Source of the DNA: Mesostigma viride
Lineage: Eukaryota; Streptophyta; Mesostigmatophyceae; Mesostigmatales; Mesostigmataceae
DNA length: 64,000 nucleotides
Direction: 5' to 3'
Assembly (NCBI GenBank): GCA_009746045.1
Contig: RPFO01001995.1
Coordinates: forward strand, 1 to 64,000
Of this stretch, positions 44,490-56,500 are shown one piece after another (position 1 is the stretch's first letter; the number at the start of each line of letters is the position of its first letter). The position numbers and the translations under genes are program-made. The notes beneath the pieces were generated by a model. The model was given only the letters and a program-made list of their open reading frames with translations. It was not told the DNA's origin and ran no database searches.

Positions 44490-45721
44490 ATGACGAGCAA
44501 ACGTCCTTTGACGCAACGCAGTTTAGCGGATGCGCTCGGCCATGAAAATGCGGCAGCTGCGGCTGCAGCTGTGCCAGCTCCGGCAGGCAGCGGTGACACT
44601 AGTCGTGCACTGGTGGTCGCCCAGCAACCTCCCGGGCTTAATGCCTCGCCATCGGCATCGCCTGACCCGAAACGCATGCACCCGCTCAGCCGACAAAACA
44701 GGAGGGTCACGCCCCTCGGAACCGCGCTGTCGGCTCCACCCTTTCCAGGTCGATGATCACGATCGACTGGACCAACATGTCTCCGTCCGATGCTCTGTGG
44801 TGCATCTTCTTCGGGGACTACGCCTCGCTTTACCGGACCTGTGCCTCCATCTCCACGACAACAATCGCCTCCTCCTCCCTTACGGACGCCGCTGGAACAA
44901 CATCAGCACGCTGTTCGGGTGCGCCCGCCCCCAAGTCCAGCACACCATCCTCAACTCCCTTCTCCAGCGCTCTGACGGCGCTAGATCTGGGCTCCATCCA
45001 TCTCCGCCCCCGCCCTCCGTTCCATCCTCACGGAAGCCTTTCAGCAGCACGTGACCCCCCTTGCTGCTGACGTCGCAGCAATGGGTGGTCCGCTGGCTGC
45101 TGAACTTCCTCACCTCACCGCCACCTCCACTGCCATTTCCGCCTCGACTGCCGACATCAAAGCCCAGCTCCTCGACCTCGACCACCGCCTTCAAGCCACC
45201 GCCAACGCCCTTGAGAGCTTGCATGACACCGCCGGCCTCACCGCCCAGGCCGTGAAGGACATCGCCGCCCAGCCGGCGCCTGCTGGCCCGGCCAGCGATG
45301 CTCCCTCCACCTGGGCGGACTTGCTTAAGCAGCACACCACCTCCACCACCTCCACCATCTCGGCACAACTCAAGCAACAAGCCCTCGACCTTCGCGAGGA
45401 AGCCGACATCGCCCGGCGCAGCCACAATGTCATCGTCAAGCACTTCGACCAGCCGGCAGGTGAGACCTCGATCCACGAGCCCGTTCTTGAGGCATGTTTA
45501 AGCGCGCCATTCTTGCCCCCATGTTACTCACTGGTGAGCTGGACATGTCGGCTGTCCGCCTCCCCCGCGCGCGGGGTAAGGCTGGCCCGGCACCCGTGCT
45601 CCTCACCTTTAAGTACATGGCGGACAAGCTGTCGTTCCTTAAAGGCCGCAAGAAGCTCTTGGGGACTCGCTTTACGCTGGACGACGACTTGACCCTGGCC
45701 CAGCAACAGCGGCGACGCTAG
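44490..45721 (+). pseudogene. LINE ORF1 (first family) with frame breaks
   Basis: ATG 44490 (Met-Thr-Ser-Lys-Arg). The best-preserved block is 45051-45692: DLDHRLQATANALESLHDTAG coiled coil, DLREEADIARRSHNVIVKHFD, then the RRM-like region KYMADKLSFLKGRKKLLGT and the QQQRRR motif at the end. Frame changes near 44750 and 45490. Role as for other LINE ORF1 proteins: RNA binding in the retrotransposition particle. Confidence 0.7.
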
Positions 45722-45845
45722 CTATGGCCGACCTACCTTAATTCAGCTCCGGCAGAGCGCAGGGGGGAACTTAGCCGGTATACTGGAGGGGGGCGGTCAT
45801 CCACGTTGACCACAAGCCCTGGCAGCCCCCTCCTACCACCTCAGA

Positions 45846-46398
45846 CTAGGAATATATATTAAAAATATAATTACTTACAGCAGAGTGAAATCACTCAAAC
45901 CAAAGCAAACGCCCAGCTATAAACCTATGTACAGAGCCATGTCAAAGCTCTATACTACGATAAGACCAATGGAAACTCCTAACGGGAGGAACCTAATAGC
46001 CCTGCTGCACCGCAAAATCAGCCCGCGTACGGCGGAGCATGATGTCAGCCATGGCCCGAGTCAGCGCCACCGACAAGCGCTGACGCCAATATGACGTCCA
46101 GGTCCGCGCCGACCATGGGGCCCGCTGGCCCTCCAGGTCCAGCCGGTCCTCCCGGAGCCAGCAACACTCCTTGAAGAAGGCGGAGGTCAGGGGCCCCATG
46201 CCCCCAAACTCCTCCAGCACAAAGGGCACCACACGATGGTGCCCGACGTCGCCGTAGGCCACCAGGAGCTTGGCCCGCTCCTAGGAATATATATTAAAAA
46301 TATAATTACTTACAGCAGAGTGAAATCACTCAAACCAAAGCAAACGCCCAGCTATAAACCTATAGACAGAGCCATGTCAAAGCTCTATACCTAGGAAT
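45846..46398 (-). mobile_element. Two tandem LINE-2 3' ends
   Basis: Minus strand: the first 3' end (C-terminal coding 46262-45993, 3' UTR to about 45848) and a second, UTR-only end (about 46385-46283). Each is bordered by (C)CTAGGAATATATAT (about 45846, 46281 and 46391), which may be repeated target sites. Confidence 0.75.
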
Positions 46399-46821
46399 AT
46401 ATATACCAGTAGTGTAGATTAGTAAGGCTTAGCCTAGCATGTGGCCCACGCGCATGTGTGCCCATAATGGCCCCCATGGATGTTGCCTTCAGAATTTAGC
46501 CAAGCCATGCCTATAATGGGACCCCCATGGATGTTGCATTAAGAATTTAGCCAAGCTATGCCATGCAGAGAGATGCTCTCTGTCGAGAAGCCATGTCCTA
46601 GCTCTTGTATAGCCATGATGATCTTCCTCCGGCCCGTGCCAGGATCCCCCCCTTAGGCGGGTTGAACCTGAGACAGCATGGTGGTGGCGGGTGCCCTGGT
46701 GCACCTAGAGCACGGGTAGCTTACATTCCCACCCTTGCATGAAGTAGCCTAGGATGTATTAAAAGCCATATGCCCCTTCTCAGGGATATGTGCTACATTG
46801 ACTCCCAACGGAGTGATGTTG

Positions 46822-47524
46822 TGTAACGACTAAAAATGTTGTGTTTGCAACAGCCTCAGTATCAACATTAGCGTGAAAAGATCTTTATACCTGGGTTGGA
46901 GTCGCGACAGATAACTTCACGTCCAGAGAAGCAATGAAGATGGATCTTCAACAGTTAAGGGAATGAGTCCCCACCCTTGTTAGACACAACAGACAAGTTA
47001 TATCCAAGTCGACTATCTGTTGAAGTTATAGTTGACTTTTGGCAAGGGTTGTTTGATTGATGAAACAAGGAAACCCTTGAATTACACCATAGCTTTAGCT
47101 CTCACGTACGCACACATGCACGGCCGCCCCAAACAGGATAAAAGTCATCGTGCACGCAGCATCCATCCAACCCTAACCCGGAAGGACCAATCAAAAGTGA
47201 GGATCACTCAAGATAAGATCTTAGCCTCCGAATCCTCCACACAACACAAAGCCAGCACATACGAAATCTCAATGACCTGGAACCAAATCCACCAGGTACA
47301 ACGGTACTGCAGAGAATCTATGACTGACTAAACAACACCATGCAAAGTACCCTACGTGGATCAGGCCACGACCAATGAGGGTAGAACAATAGATTCGACA
47401 GATCTCAGCAGGCCCAATATCTATCAGACGTCGAAGCCTCCTAACTTCTCAAATAATTGTCCTAAAGAACTCATAATAAGATTCAACAGTAGGAAAACTT
47501 TGGATGTAACATTTGGTTGTTACA
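46822..47524 (-). repeat. 3' LTR of chromovirus copy 2
   Basis: Bounded by TGTAACGACT and GGTTGTTACA on the + strand, and followed by the polypurine tract (47525-47536, minus strand). Confidence 0.95.
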
Positions 47525-47902
47525 TATCTCCCCCTCAAGACAGGAACTCCCAGTTCCTAGAAGCCAAGAAGAATAAAACAACAACCTCCACAAAACAACA
47601 CAACAATAAACAGGAAGTCCACCACCTCTTGGGACAAGCAAGTGGGTTTTTACATCCCCAAAGGGCCTCCTATCTCAGTATCATCTGATCATGTCAACCC
47701 TGAATAAGACAAATTCACCCACAGATGAAATGTCATCAAGTGACTAACACACAGGCAACCATGCCTGGATAATACAACTGCAAAGCTACCATGAACTCAG
47801 AACTGTCATTGCTGGAAATCTGGACTGGACATCAGAACTGGTCGCCTCCATTCTGGATCCCCACCTCACTCCACAGCCCATCTCCAACCATCCTGGAACC
47901 CT

Positions 47903-49165
47903 TCACAGAGTGAACCAATCCCCCTTCTTCATATCCTTCCCCCTCGTTCCAAACACTGGGAAATGCTCCACCATGGACACCAGATCTGGCCAGTTCCTGC
48001 TGACCTGAATATCCAAGCAGGTCTCAGCAGCCTTGCCCAACTCAGCTGAAAACCTACTGCACTGGGCAGGGTAGGACAGAGTGACCACAGCCTGTCGGAG
48101 GGGATCGAAGACCCAGCCACTGGCAGTCTTATGGCGACATAGCCAGCTGCTATAGGCCCACCACAGCTGTAGAAAGGCCTTGATAGGCCCCCACCTGGCG
48201 CCCAAGATGGGTACCAGCACCCTCAAAGGTGTGAGCCTGGCCCTCAGCTCGTTAGGGAACTTTGGTAACTGCAGCCCCACAAAGACTGTGCTGTCCTTGT
48301 GTGGAAAACAAGACATCACAGAGCAGTTGGACGACGGAGTAAGGTCAAACTCTCCCTGCTTGACAGCCTGCTCAAGTAGCTCAGTGTAGGTCTGGGAATA
48401 TCCAACTGGCTTGAGCCCTGCAAAGGCGAGTCTCAGGTCACTGGGCAGAGCCTCCATCAAGTCCTGGCCCTCCACCGGCCTCATGTCAAACGAAGGCCAC
48501 GGGTACACTGCAAAGACGGTGTGCATAATGTAAGCCACCATAGGTGACCCAATCTCACAGAGACTGGGGGGCAGACAGTCAAGGGCCAACTCTACCATAC
48601 CCTCAGGTACTAGTTCACCCTCCTCCACCACTGTCTGATCCAATGCCTGCATGGCTGTGTACAAGGATTTACACCACTCGCACTGTCCAGGAGCACAATT
48701 ACGGTGGTCCAAGAACTGCTCCACCTGTTTTGTTGGGACAGCTGACCTGGGCAAGTGTACCACCACCTTAGGGGGTGGAGGAGCCTCCGTAGGAGAGGGG
48801 ACTGAGACCACCGGGGTGGGGATAGCCTCCTGAGCTACTGGAGCCTCAGAAACTGCAGGCACAGCAGAACCCACAGTTGGAATGTGCCCAGCCCTCAAGT
48901 GTTCTGCCATCTGAGTAACCAGACCCTCCACATTAATCAACCTGGTTATCAAGGCCCCGTGACGCTGCTCGTGCCGTTGCTGATCATGTACCATACGCTG
49001 GAACAGATTGAGAAAATGGGCTTCCACAAACCCAGCGTCTTCCTGGATCGAAGGGCCCGTGGCTCTGGGGCCAGCGTAGTCGTGCTGAAAGACATACGTA
49101 GCCCTCACGTCCTCTTGGGTTCGTGCAGGTGGCCTGGGTGTCCCCTCAGGATGGGAGTCGGCCAT
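47903..49165 (-). CDS. Third ORF of chromovirus copy 2, intact, 420 residues
   Basis: ATG at 49165, stop at 47903-47905, uninterrupted. It has the same layout as the copy 1 version: helical His/Gln-rich N-terminal segment, Pro-rich linker, HRNCAPGQCEWC cluster and a long C-terminal globular part. It lies 48 bp after the pol stop. Because it stays open while one-base losses hit its copy 1 paralog, the frame is confirmed as a real coding sequence. Function unknown. Confidence 0.8.
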   Translation of the reverse strand: MADSHPEGTPRPPARTQEDVRATYVFQHDYAGPRATGPSIQEDAGFVEAHFLNLFQRMVHDQQRHEQRHGALITRLINVEGLVTQMAEHLRAGHIPTVGSAVPAVSEAPVAQEAIPTPVVSVPSPTEAPPPPKVVVHLPRSAVPTKQVEQFLDHRNCAPGQCEWCKSLYTAMQALDQTVVEEGELVPEGMVELALDCLPPSLCEIGSPMVAYIMHTVFAVYPWPSFDMRPVEGQDLMEALPSDLRLAFAGLKPVGYSQTYTELLEQAVKQGEFDLTPSSNCSVMSCFPHKDSTVFVGLQLPKFPNELRARLTPLRVLVPILGARWGPIKAFLQLWWAYSSWLCRHKTASGWVFDPLRQAVVTLSYPAQCSRFSAELGKAAETCLDIQVSRNWPDLVSMVEHFPVFGTRGKDMKKGDWFTL

Positions 49166-49213
49166 GGCTGGCAACCACAGACACAAAACACCAAAAAGAG
49201 GTGTTAGCAGTGC

Positions 49214-52200
49214 TCACTGGGAGCTATGAAGGGGAGCACACCGCTCAGAGCCCATGACATACCACTCAGGCAAGGTGATACCATGACGCTGACAATACTC
49301 TAGTACAGCAGAGTGACTGTTGGTGAGATCAGACAACCACAGCCACGTAGCAGTCACCTCTAGCTCTCCCTTCCAGTGTACCTTAAACTGCAACTGTTTG
49401 GTACGACCTTTCCCCTTCACCCTGTGAGCCAACAACCGCTCCACTTCATAGATCTTCTCCCCCTCAGAATCCAATTCATAAGGCAAAGGGGCAGACAATC
49501 TGCCTGGTAAGGTGTTGCGCCTGTACAGCTTCAGCTGGGCTAGGTGAAAAATATTATTCCTGAGCTTCCAGTGAGAAGGCACTTGGACCTGGACCACTGT
49601 ACCATAGTGGAAGGTTGCCAACACTGGGTAAGGACCCAACCAGAGTGGTTGCAGTTTCCTGCATTGCTCCTTCTCAGGCAGCACTCTGTTGGCTTCCAAC
49701 ACACCAAGTCCCCAGGAGCTACAAAGGAATGACTGGCCACCGTTGCTGCCAGGCGTTAGTCAGGTACTTGTCCTGTGTCCTCAACAGCTGGGTAGCCACA
49801 ATGCTGTGAGCCTCCTGGAAGGAAGCCAACAACTGCTGGACTGAACCAAGACGTCGCTGGAAAGGGCCTTCAGCGTCTCTGTCAGGCAGTTCCAAGTCGA
49901 ATGGTGTCAGGGACACTGGCCATTGCAGATCAAAGGGGGACATCTGGTGAGGAGCCAGAGGAGAGTTGTTGATTGCGAATCTATGAAAGGTAGCTTCTTG
50001 TCCCAGTCCTTGTTGTCGTGGGTACAATAGTGCTTTTGACACTCCCTGACAATTCTGTTCATCCTCTCCACCGCCCCAGTACTGGCACACCTGTATGCCA
50101 CACCGAAGCCAGCTTAGTGTCTAGGATGTCAAAGAATGACTTCCAAAACCCTGACACCAAAGGGGGTCCTGATCAGTGATGATCACTCTAGGCATGCCGT
50201 GCAGACGGTAGATCTCCTTCATAAACAAATCCACACACTGTGCAGCGGTGAGATGAGTATTGCAAGGAATCAGATGGCACATCCTGGAAAGTCTGTCCAT
50301 GACCACAAGGATCCTGTCATTGCCACCATCTGACATGGGAGACCACAGATAAAATCCATAGTCACACTGATCCAAGGCGCAGGGGAATGGGCATAGCCAT
50401 GGGAAAGATGGGCGTGGCTTGGTTCCTGACCTTATTTCTCTGGCAGGAGTCACAAGAATCCACGTAGGCCTTAACATCCTGATAAAGGCCAGGCCACCAA
50501 AACCTCTGCTGCACCTCATGAAGTAGCTTAGCATAACCAGGATGACACGCAGTCACATCGTCATGGAAACAATGTAACACTGTGGGAATGGCCATCTCAG
50601 GCACATACACTTTTCTAGTCACCGTGCTCTGCTGCATCATGAGTGTGAACATACAGAACGCCCTCCCAGTATTCTACAGGTCTATTGCCAAAGTTGCCCC
50701 TCTGGATAGCTGCAGTAGCCATGTCCTCCGTCTTGGTGAAGGCCTTGATGACGTCCAGCAGGGAAATATTTAAAGGATTAGGCAACACCAGGTCCTTGTC
50801 AGGTCCCAGGGGCTGCATCTGCATCTCCTCTTCCTGCCCAGGGCTAGCCACCAACTGCTTGGATGAGACAGTAGTAGCTATAGGCCCTTTTGCCTTGCCA
50901 TCACCTGAGAGGCCAACACCTTGGACCGGCCTACCAACACAGGGTCCATGACCCACTTCCTGGGCCTACCTCTGCTGCGCCTAGCAGGGTCTCCCTCACC
51001 TGGCTGCACTGTGGGAGTGGGCACCACACCTTCAGGACTTCTCCTAAGACTGTCAGACAGTGACTGGACACCCTCCTGGACGCCTGTCAACTCTGGGACA
51101 GAGCCCTGGTCGATGAGCATCACGGGACCACCGTTATTCCCTACAGGTGGTGTCAACAGTTGAGAAACCTTCTGGTTGTTGGCCTGAGCTCTAGTCAAGG
51201 CTCCACACTCTACCACAGAAATCAGGGCAGCACAGATGTCCAAGTCCTCATGAAAACTTCCCATCAAATCCCTCCTCCTGGACAGGGCGTCAGGCACCAC
51301 ATTCTGCGTACCAGGAATGTACCTCACAGAGAAAGGTCCAAACCCCCCCAGGAACTCCATCCATCCAGCCATCCTCTTACTCATCCGGTCTGTTCCAACA
51401 CATGTACCAAGGGCCTGTGGTCAGTCATCAGGGTAATAGACTCGTTGCCCTGTCCATCCTTGGCGCTGCTGGCCACAGAAAACTGAGCCCCCTTCAGTAG
51501 GTGTTCCCACTTGTGACAGGCCACCACCAATCCCAGCAGCTCCTGCTCATGAACAGGGTAGTTACGTTCTGCAGACGTCATACTCCTGGACATGTATTCC
51601 ACTGGTTGAGGCCCTTGCCATGATCTTGCATTAGTACTGCACCAATAGCACCCTGTGAGGCATCAGACCTAACCTGGTATGGCAAGTCTGGGTTGGGGCC
51701 CACCAACAAGGGAGCAGTGGTAAGCTTCTGCTTCAACACATCAAAAGCTTGCTGGCATGCTGCAGTCCACTCAAAGGGAACATCCTTCTTGAGCAGGGCT
51801 AACAGGGGACCAGAGATGGCCGCCATGTCAGGGATGAACCGTCGGTACCAGCCCACCAGGCCCAGAAAGGATTGACATCATGAGCTGACTTCAACACAGG
51901 CCACTCCAAAACAGCAGAGACCTTGCTGGCCTCAGGAGTCATACCTGCAGCGCTCAGCTGGTAGCCCAGAAACTTCACCTCTTGGCCCCACTCCACCTTG
52001 GACCTCTTCACCGACAGATGATACTGATGGATCACCTTAAGGACCTCCTCCACGTTCTCCAGATGCTCCTGAAGGTACGAGAGTGTACCAGAATGTCGTC
52101 CAGGTAGACGACCACACAAGTCCTGAAGACCACCCTGGTAGTGTCACACAAGTGGGCAATGTCTTTGAACCTGGGGTTGCGAAGATCAGGTGAGATCTGG

Positions 52201-53566
52201 GGCAGGGCATTTCCAGTCAGGTGGCCAAAGATGGCATTGACAAACATCTGCATAGTGGCAGGACTGTTAGAGGCACCCATGGGCATTACTGTCCACTGGA
52301 ACTGTCCCCATGGGGTAGAAAAGGCCGTCTTGGGGATGTCCTCAGTAGCCACCCTGATCTGCCAGAAAGCATGCCTGAGGTCAAACTTTGTAAAGAAGGC
52401 AGCTCCTGCAGTCCTCTCCAGCAACTCATCAATTCTTGGCAGAGGGTACCTGGACTTGACAGTCACCTTGTTCAGTCCCCTCAGGTCAATGCACAACCTC
52501 CACCCCCCATCATGCTTGGGTACAAGCAAACATCCAGAACTGAAAGGGCTGTTAGCTGGGAGGATCAGACCAGCCTCCAACAGGCCAATAAGTATGGTCT
52601 TCAGCTCCGCCATCTCTGCAGGGCCCATCCTGTACATAGGCACAAAAGGAGGACGAGCACCCTCTACCAACTTGATGACGTGTGTGATGGGTCCCTCAGG
52701 AGGATACTGGGGCATCTTGTCCTCAAAGATGGCTCCATACTTGTCCAGCAAGGCATCATGCTGCTGTTGTTGCTCAGTGGTGACAGTAGAACTGACTGCA
52801 TTGACAGAATGACCACTAGCAGACTCAGGTTCATTAGGCACCAAATGCAGGAAGAAGATGTGTTCCACTGGATAGGTGGCCAAATAAGACAGAGTGTGCT
52901 TGGCAGACCACACATGCTTCAGCAGGGCAGCCCGTTTCTCCTCCAAAGTCGGCTCTTGATCCACCCTTTTCGCACCTGCTTCCCCTCCCTTGCCATCATT
53001 GACAGCTGTCTGTGTGGAACAGCACTCAGTGGCTGTTCTTCTCCCCCCTGGCAACACACAGGTAGCATCCCATACTGTCCCATCCTTGAACTGGACCACC
53101 CTGTCAGGCCAAGAAATAGCAGGATTGGTGTCAGACAACCATGGGATCCCCAAAATCACATCTGCTGCCGTGAGGGGAATGACATCTGCTGTCACTTCCA
53201 AAGTCTGGGATGAACAAACTTGGAAGATGAGCTGCACGTAGCCAGGTGAGCAGCTTCTCCTGCCATCAGAATACTGCACCATGACAGGTGTGGGGTGGGC
53301 AAACACAGGCAACTTCAACTCCTGCACCAAGGATGCAGCAATATAATTACTGCCAGCACCAGAATCAATCATAAACAAGCAAGCTGGCTGAGCCAAGGGA
53401 ACTGGCACGTTGAGGAGCCTAGCCTGAAACTTGAGTAAGTGACCTGGTACAGGGGGCCCCACAGGGACAGCAGGGTCAGAAGCACCCACAGTGTTCACTG
53501 GCCTAACGTCAACAGCAGGCAGGTCAGACCTGGCCATGACAAAAGGATGACCTGGGGACCCAACTA
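49214..53566 (-). CDS. pol: pol polyprotein of chromovirus copy 2 (frameshifted as assembled)
   Basis: Open from the -1 frameshift site through protease and reverse transcriptase (first ATG 53537; open to 52032), including DSGAGSN, KFDLRHAFWQI and VVVYLDDILVH. The remaining RNase H, integrase (HHCC and DDE) and chromodomain parts are present but broken near 52070, 51870, 51610, 50930, 50630, 50390, 50160, 50100, 50000 and 49710. At most of these places copy 1 is undamaged. The chromodomain and C-terminus (49214-49702) are open. Confidence 0.9.
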
Positions 53567-56500
53567 GTTTTTTGACTCAGGTGGGTCTGGAGTTGCTCCA
53601 CTGCCTGATGGTGAAAGCTGCTCAGGTGGTGCTGTAGGCTCATCCTCGTCCCCCCCATCCTCCTCATCTGCCAGCAGCTGCATGAGAGCGTTCACCATCC
53701 GACGCTTATCCTGTCTGCTGAAGGGCCGAGCGCGGGACTGGAACCTCCCAGAGGGCTGGAAGTTAGGCTGGAACCCTGGCTGCATCCGGTGATCGCCAGC
53801 AGGAACGCCAGGAGGAAGGCTGGGTGGCCTGGGAGATGGCAGGGCGCCAAAAGGTCCTCTCGTGGCAGGGGGAAACTGGTCCCGTCTGCACTAGGAACTC
53901 AGATTCTGAGAATTTTCTCAAAACCCTCAATTTTCTCACCTTTTGTGAGAATTTTTTGAGAAAATTGAGAAAAATCTCAATTTTTTTCCGCAAACGCTAG
54001 GCAAAAAATCTCACCAGGGTGAGATTTTGGTGAGAAAAAGGGGGTTTTGGTGAGATTGGGGTGAGAAAAAACCCTAAAGTGAGAAAAAAGGTGAGAATGG
54101 GTGAGAAAAAGTGAGAAAATTTGAGAAAATTGAGAAAATTGAGAAGTTTCTCACCAACACGAGAAAAATCACTAACACGAGAAAAATCACAAGTCAACGT
54201 GGTGAGAAATTTCTCACCAAGAGTGTAACACGAGAAAAATCATGAGCTTTATTTCATTAAGTCCTTAACGTGAAAAAAAACTCAACACCACTTTGATATG
54301 CATTATAGGGTGCACAAAGGTGCAATTAATATAGGGTTGTCATACAATATAAAACAGCACATCATTCCATAAACAATGCTGTCATGCCCAAATTAAATCA
54401 ATAGTCATCTTCTTCAGAACTGCTGTCCGAGGGGTTGCTTGCATCAACATCATCTTCTGATGACATAGTGTCATCCCCACTAGTGTCGCAATAGTTCACA
54501 GCTTTACGCTGCCTTCCACTGGCCCTCTTTGCCATAGGGACCTCCTCAATTACAACGGTGGGCTGGCTAGGTCCAGCATCTGTGGGAGCACCACGCTTGC
54601 GGCTGCGCCCTCGAGCAGGTGCCTTGCCAGCGCGGCGCACCACGTCGCCATCACCTAGGTCTGCCGCTGCCACCTTCTTCTTCTTGGACCCCTTCTTCTT
54701 GCCTTTCTTCTTGCCACTAGGCGGTGGCGGTGGCATCGGCTCACCCTCCTCAATCACTTCAAACTGCGGCATGGTGGGGAAATCTGCTGCCACGCTGTGA
54801 TACACATGGTTACTGAGGGCAGATTGCGCCTGATGTGCCATGCTCCATGGCAGTTTGGCAGGGATTACCACCATTTCGGGAGCATAGCATTCATCGACGA
54901 CATACCCAACTGAGCTCACTGCACCTGGCAACACAAGGCACGACGACCTGGGGGCCTGTGCGCTGCTGATGACCACCAACCTCTCGTGGGGCAGGTGAGC
55001 GACATGAAGGCGATCAAAAAGCTCCACCTTCAACAACAGCTGCCATTCCCAGCCCCCTCGTGGGTACTCTAACCTGGCCTTCAGAATGTGTGTAATGAAA
55101 CCAAAGTCTACACCGCCCGGGCCATGCACCGCAACTCCCGCATTCTTGTGCCGCTTTCCCTGGGATTGGTCCGCAGCCTCCGTGCGGTAGTTGAACCTGT
55201 GTATCCTGACTTTGTGGAAAGAATCCGCGTAGCGCTTCACGCCCCCACACGCCGCTACAATGCCTTGCGGCACAAGCGGCGTCAGGTTTAATGATGCCCA
55301 TGCAAGCACGTTGAACGTTGTGTCAGCACAGCGATCTCGCCTGCATTCAAACAAACGCACACCGATAACCCAGCAAAGAGTATTATTATTGCAAGTATTG
55401 GTTATTAAAAAAAATAGAACAGATACAACACAGGACGCTTTTACTGGCGGCAAGATCATGGCACCCGGATGGGTAAAACCAAACAAACTAGATATTAATT
55501 ACTAGGGCTGGCTTTGTGACAGTAAAACATGATTGCATGGCTAATCCCAAGGCGCCTTTCAATAGGACTGAATTAAAAAACCAAAGCAGACGGCGTAAGT
55601 AGCATTTGCAAAAAACAAGGCTCACCAGTAGGCCTCGTCGCCATTCGCAGGGTCGCTGTAATCAGCCTTGGGAAGGGCATCTTCTACCAGCAAATCCCTT
55701 GCCGCGTTGTGTCAGCACAGCGATCCCCCCTGCATCCAAACAAAGGCACACCGATAACCAAGCAAAGAGTATGCAAATGTGTAGCCTTGTTCATTGAAAT
55801 TATGGCTGGCTTACGCAAAGAGCGACTGTAAGATGACCTATACAGTGGGGCCGGAAACAGCTTGCTTGATCAGGGCGTGTTTTTCGAGCTTCACTGGCCG
55901 GGAGTGTCTAGTGGTGAGAACCATTGCTGCGATCGCTTTCCCACCATTTACGAGGAAATACCCGCAAATGAAAAACCACTGAAACGGTCTAGCTAGTCAG
56001 TCATTACATTAGCCACATGCCATCATGCATGTTTCCAAACGTCCAGGAACTGCACACGGTGCAAATGCCATTTGCAGTGCAAAAATCCAGAGGACACGAC
56101 CTCATTGCTTCATATTTGTATGCAGAAGACTAAAAAAGTAACATGCATTAATGGCCCGCATGCATAAAGGGCCTGAATTCTGATGCGGGCCCAACGGCAG
56201 CACCGCCAAAGCAGATAAGGGCCCGCAGTCTGATGCGGGCCCCACGGCACCACCGCCATAGCAGAGCTCGAAGGTCGTGGTGCGCGTGAAACGTACGTAT
56301 GCCCTTTGTCGGTAGGTGCCGTTGGGGTCAAATTGGGTGCCGCCAAAATCGGGCCGACGCGTCAATAGACTGAGGCCGTCGATGAGAGCCATCATGCGGC
56401 TTGGGGAACTTCAGCTAAGTTAACTTAACGCAAACCACTGGTCGCCCGCGTCGGGAACCGGCCCAACGGCTCTCCCGCAACAGAAAATTACGCGGCATAC

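Noticed and set aside
47903-49165. Third ORF as a true envelope gene
   Set aside because: No signal peptide, transmembrane segment or furin-type site is visible; only its position resembles env.
54398-55486. Uninterrupted 362-residue CACTA protein from ATG 55486
   Set aside because: Its first part spans a good acceptor (GAATGCAG|G at 55341) and looks intronic; the upstream exon at 55626-55700 joins in frame, so I prefer the spliced model, with low certainty.
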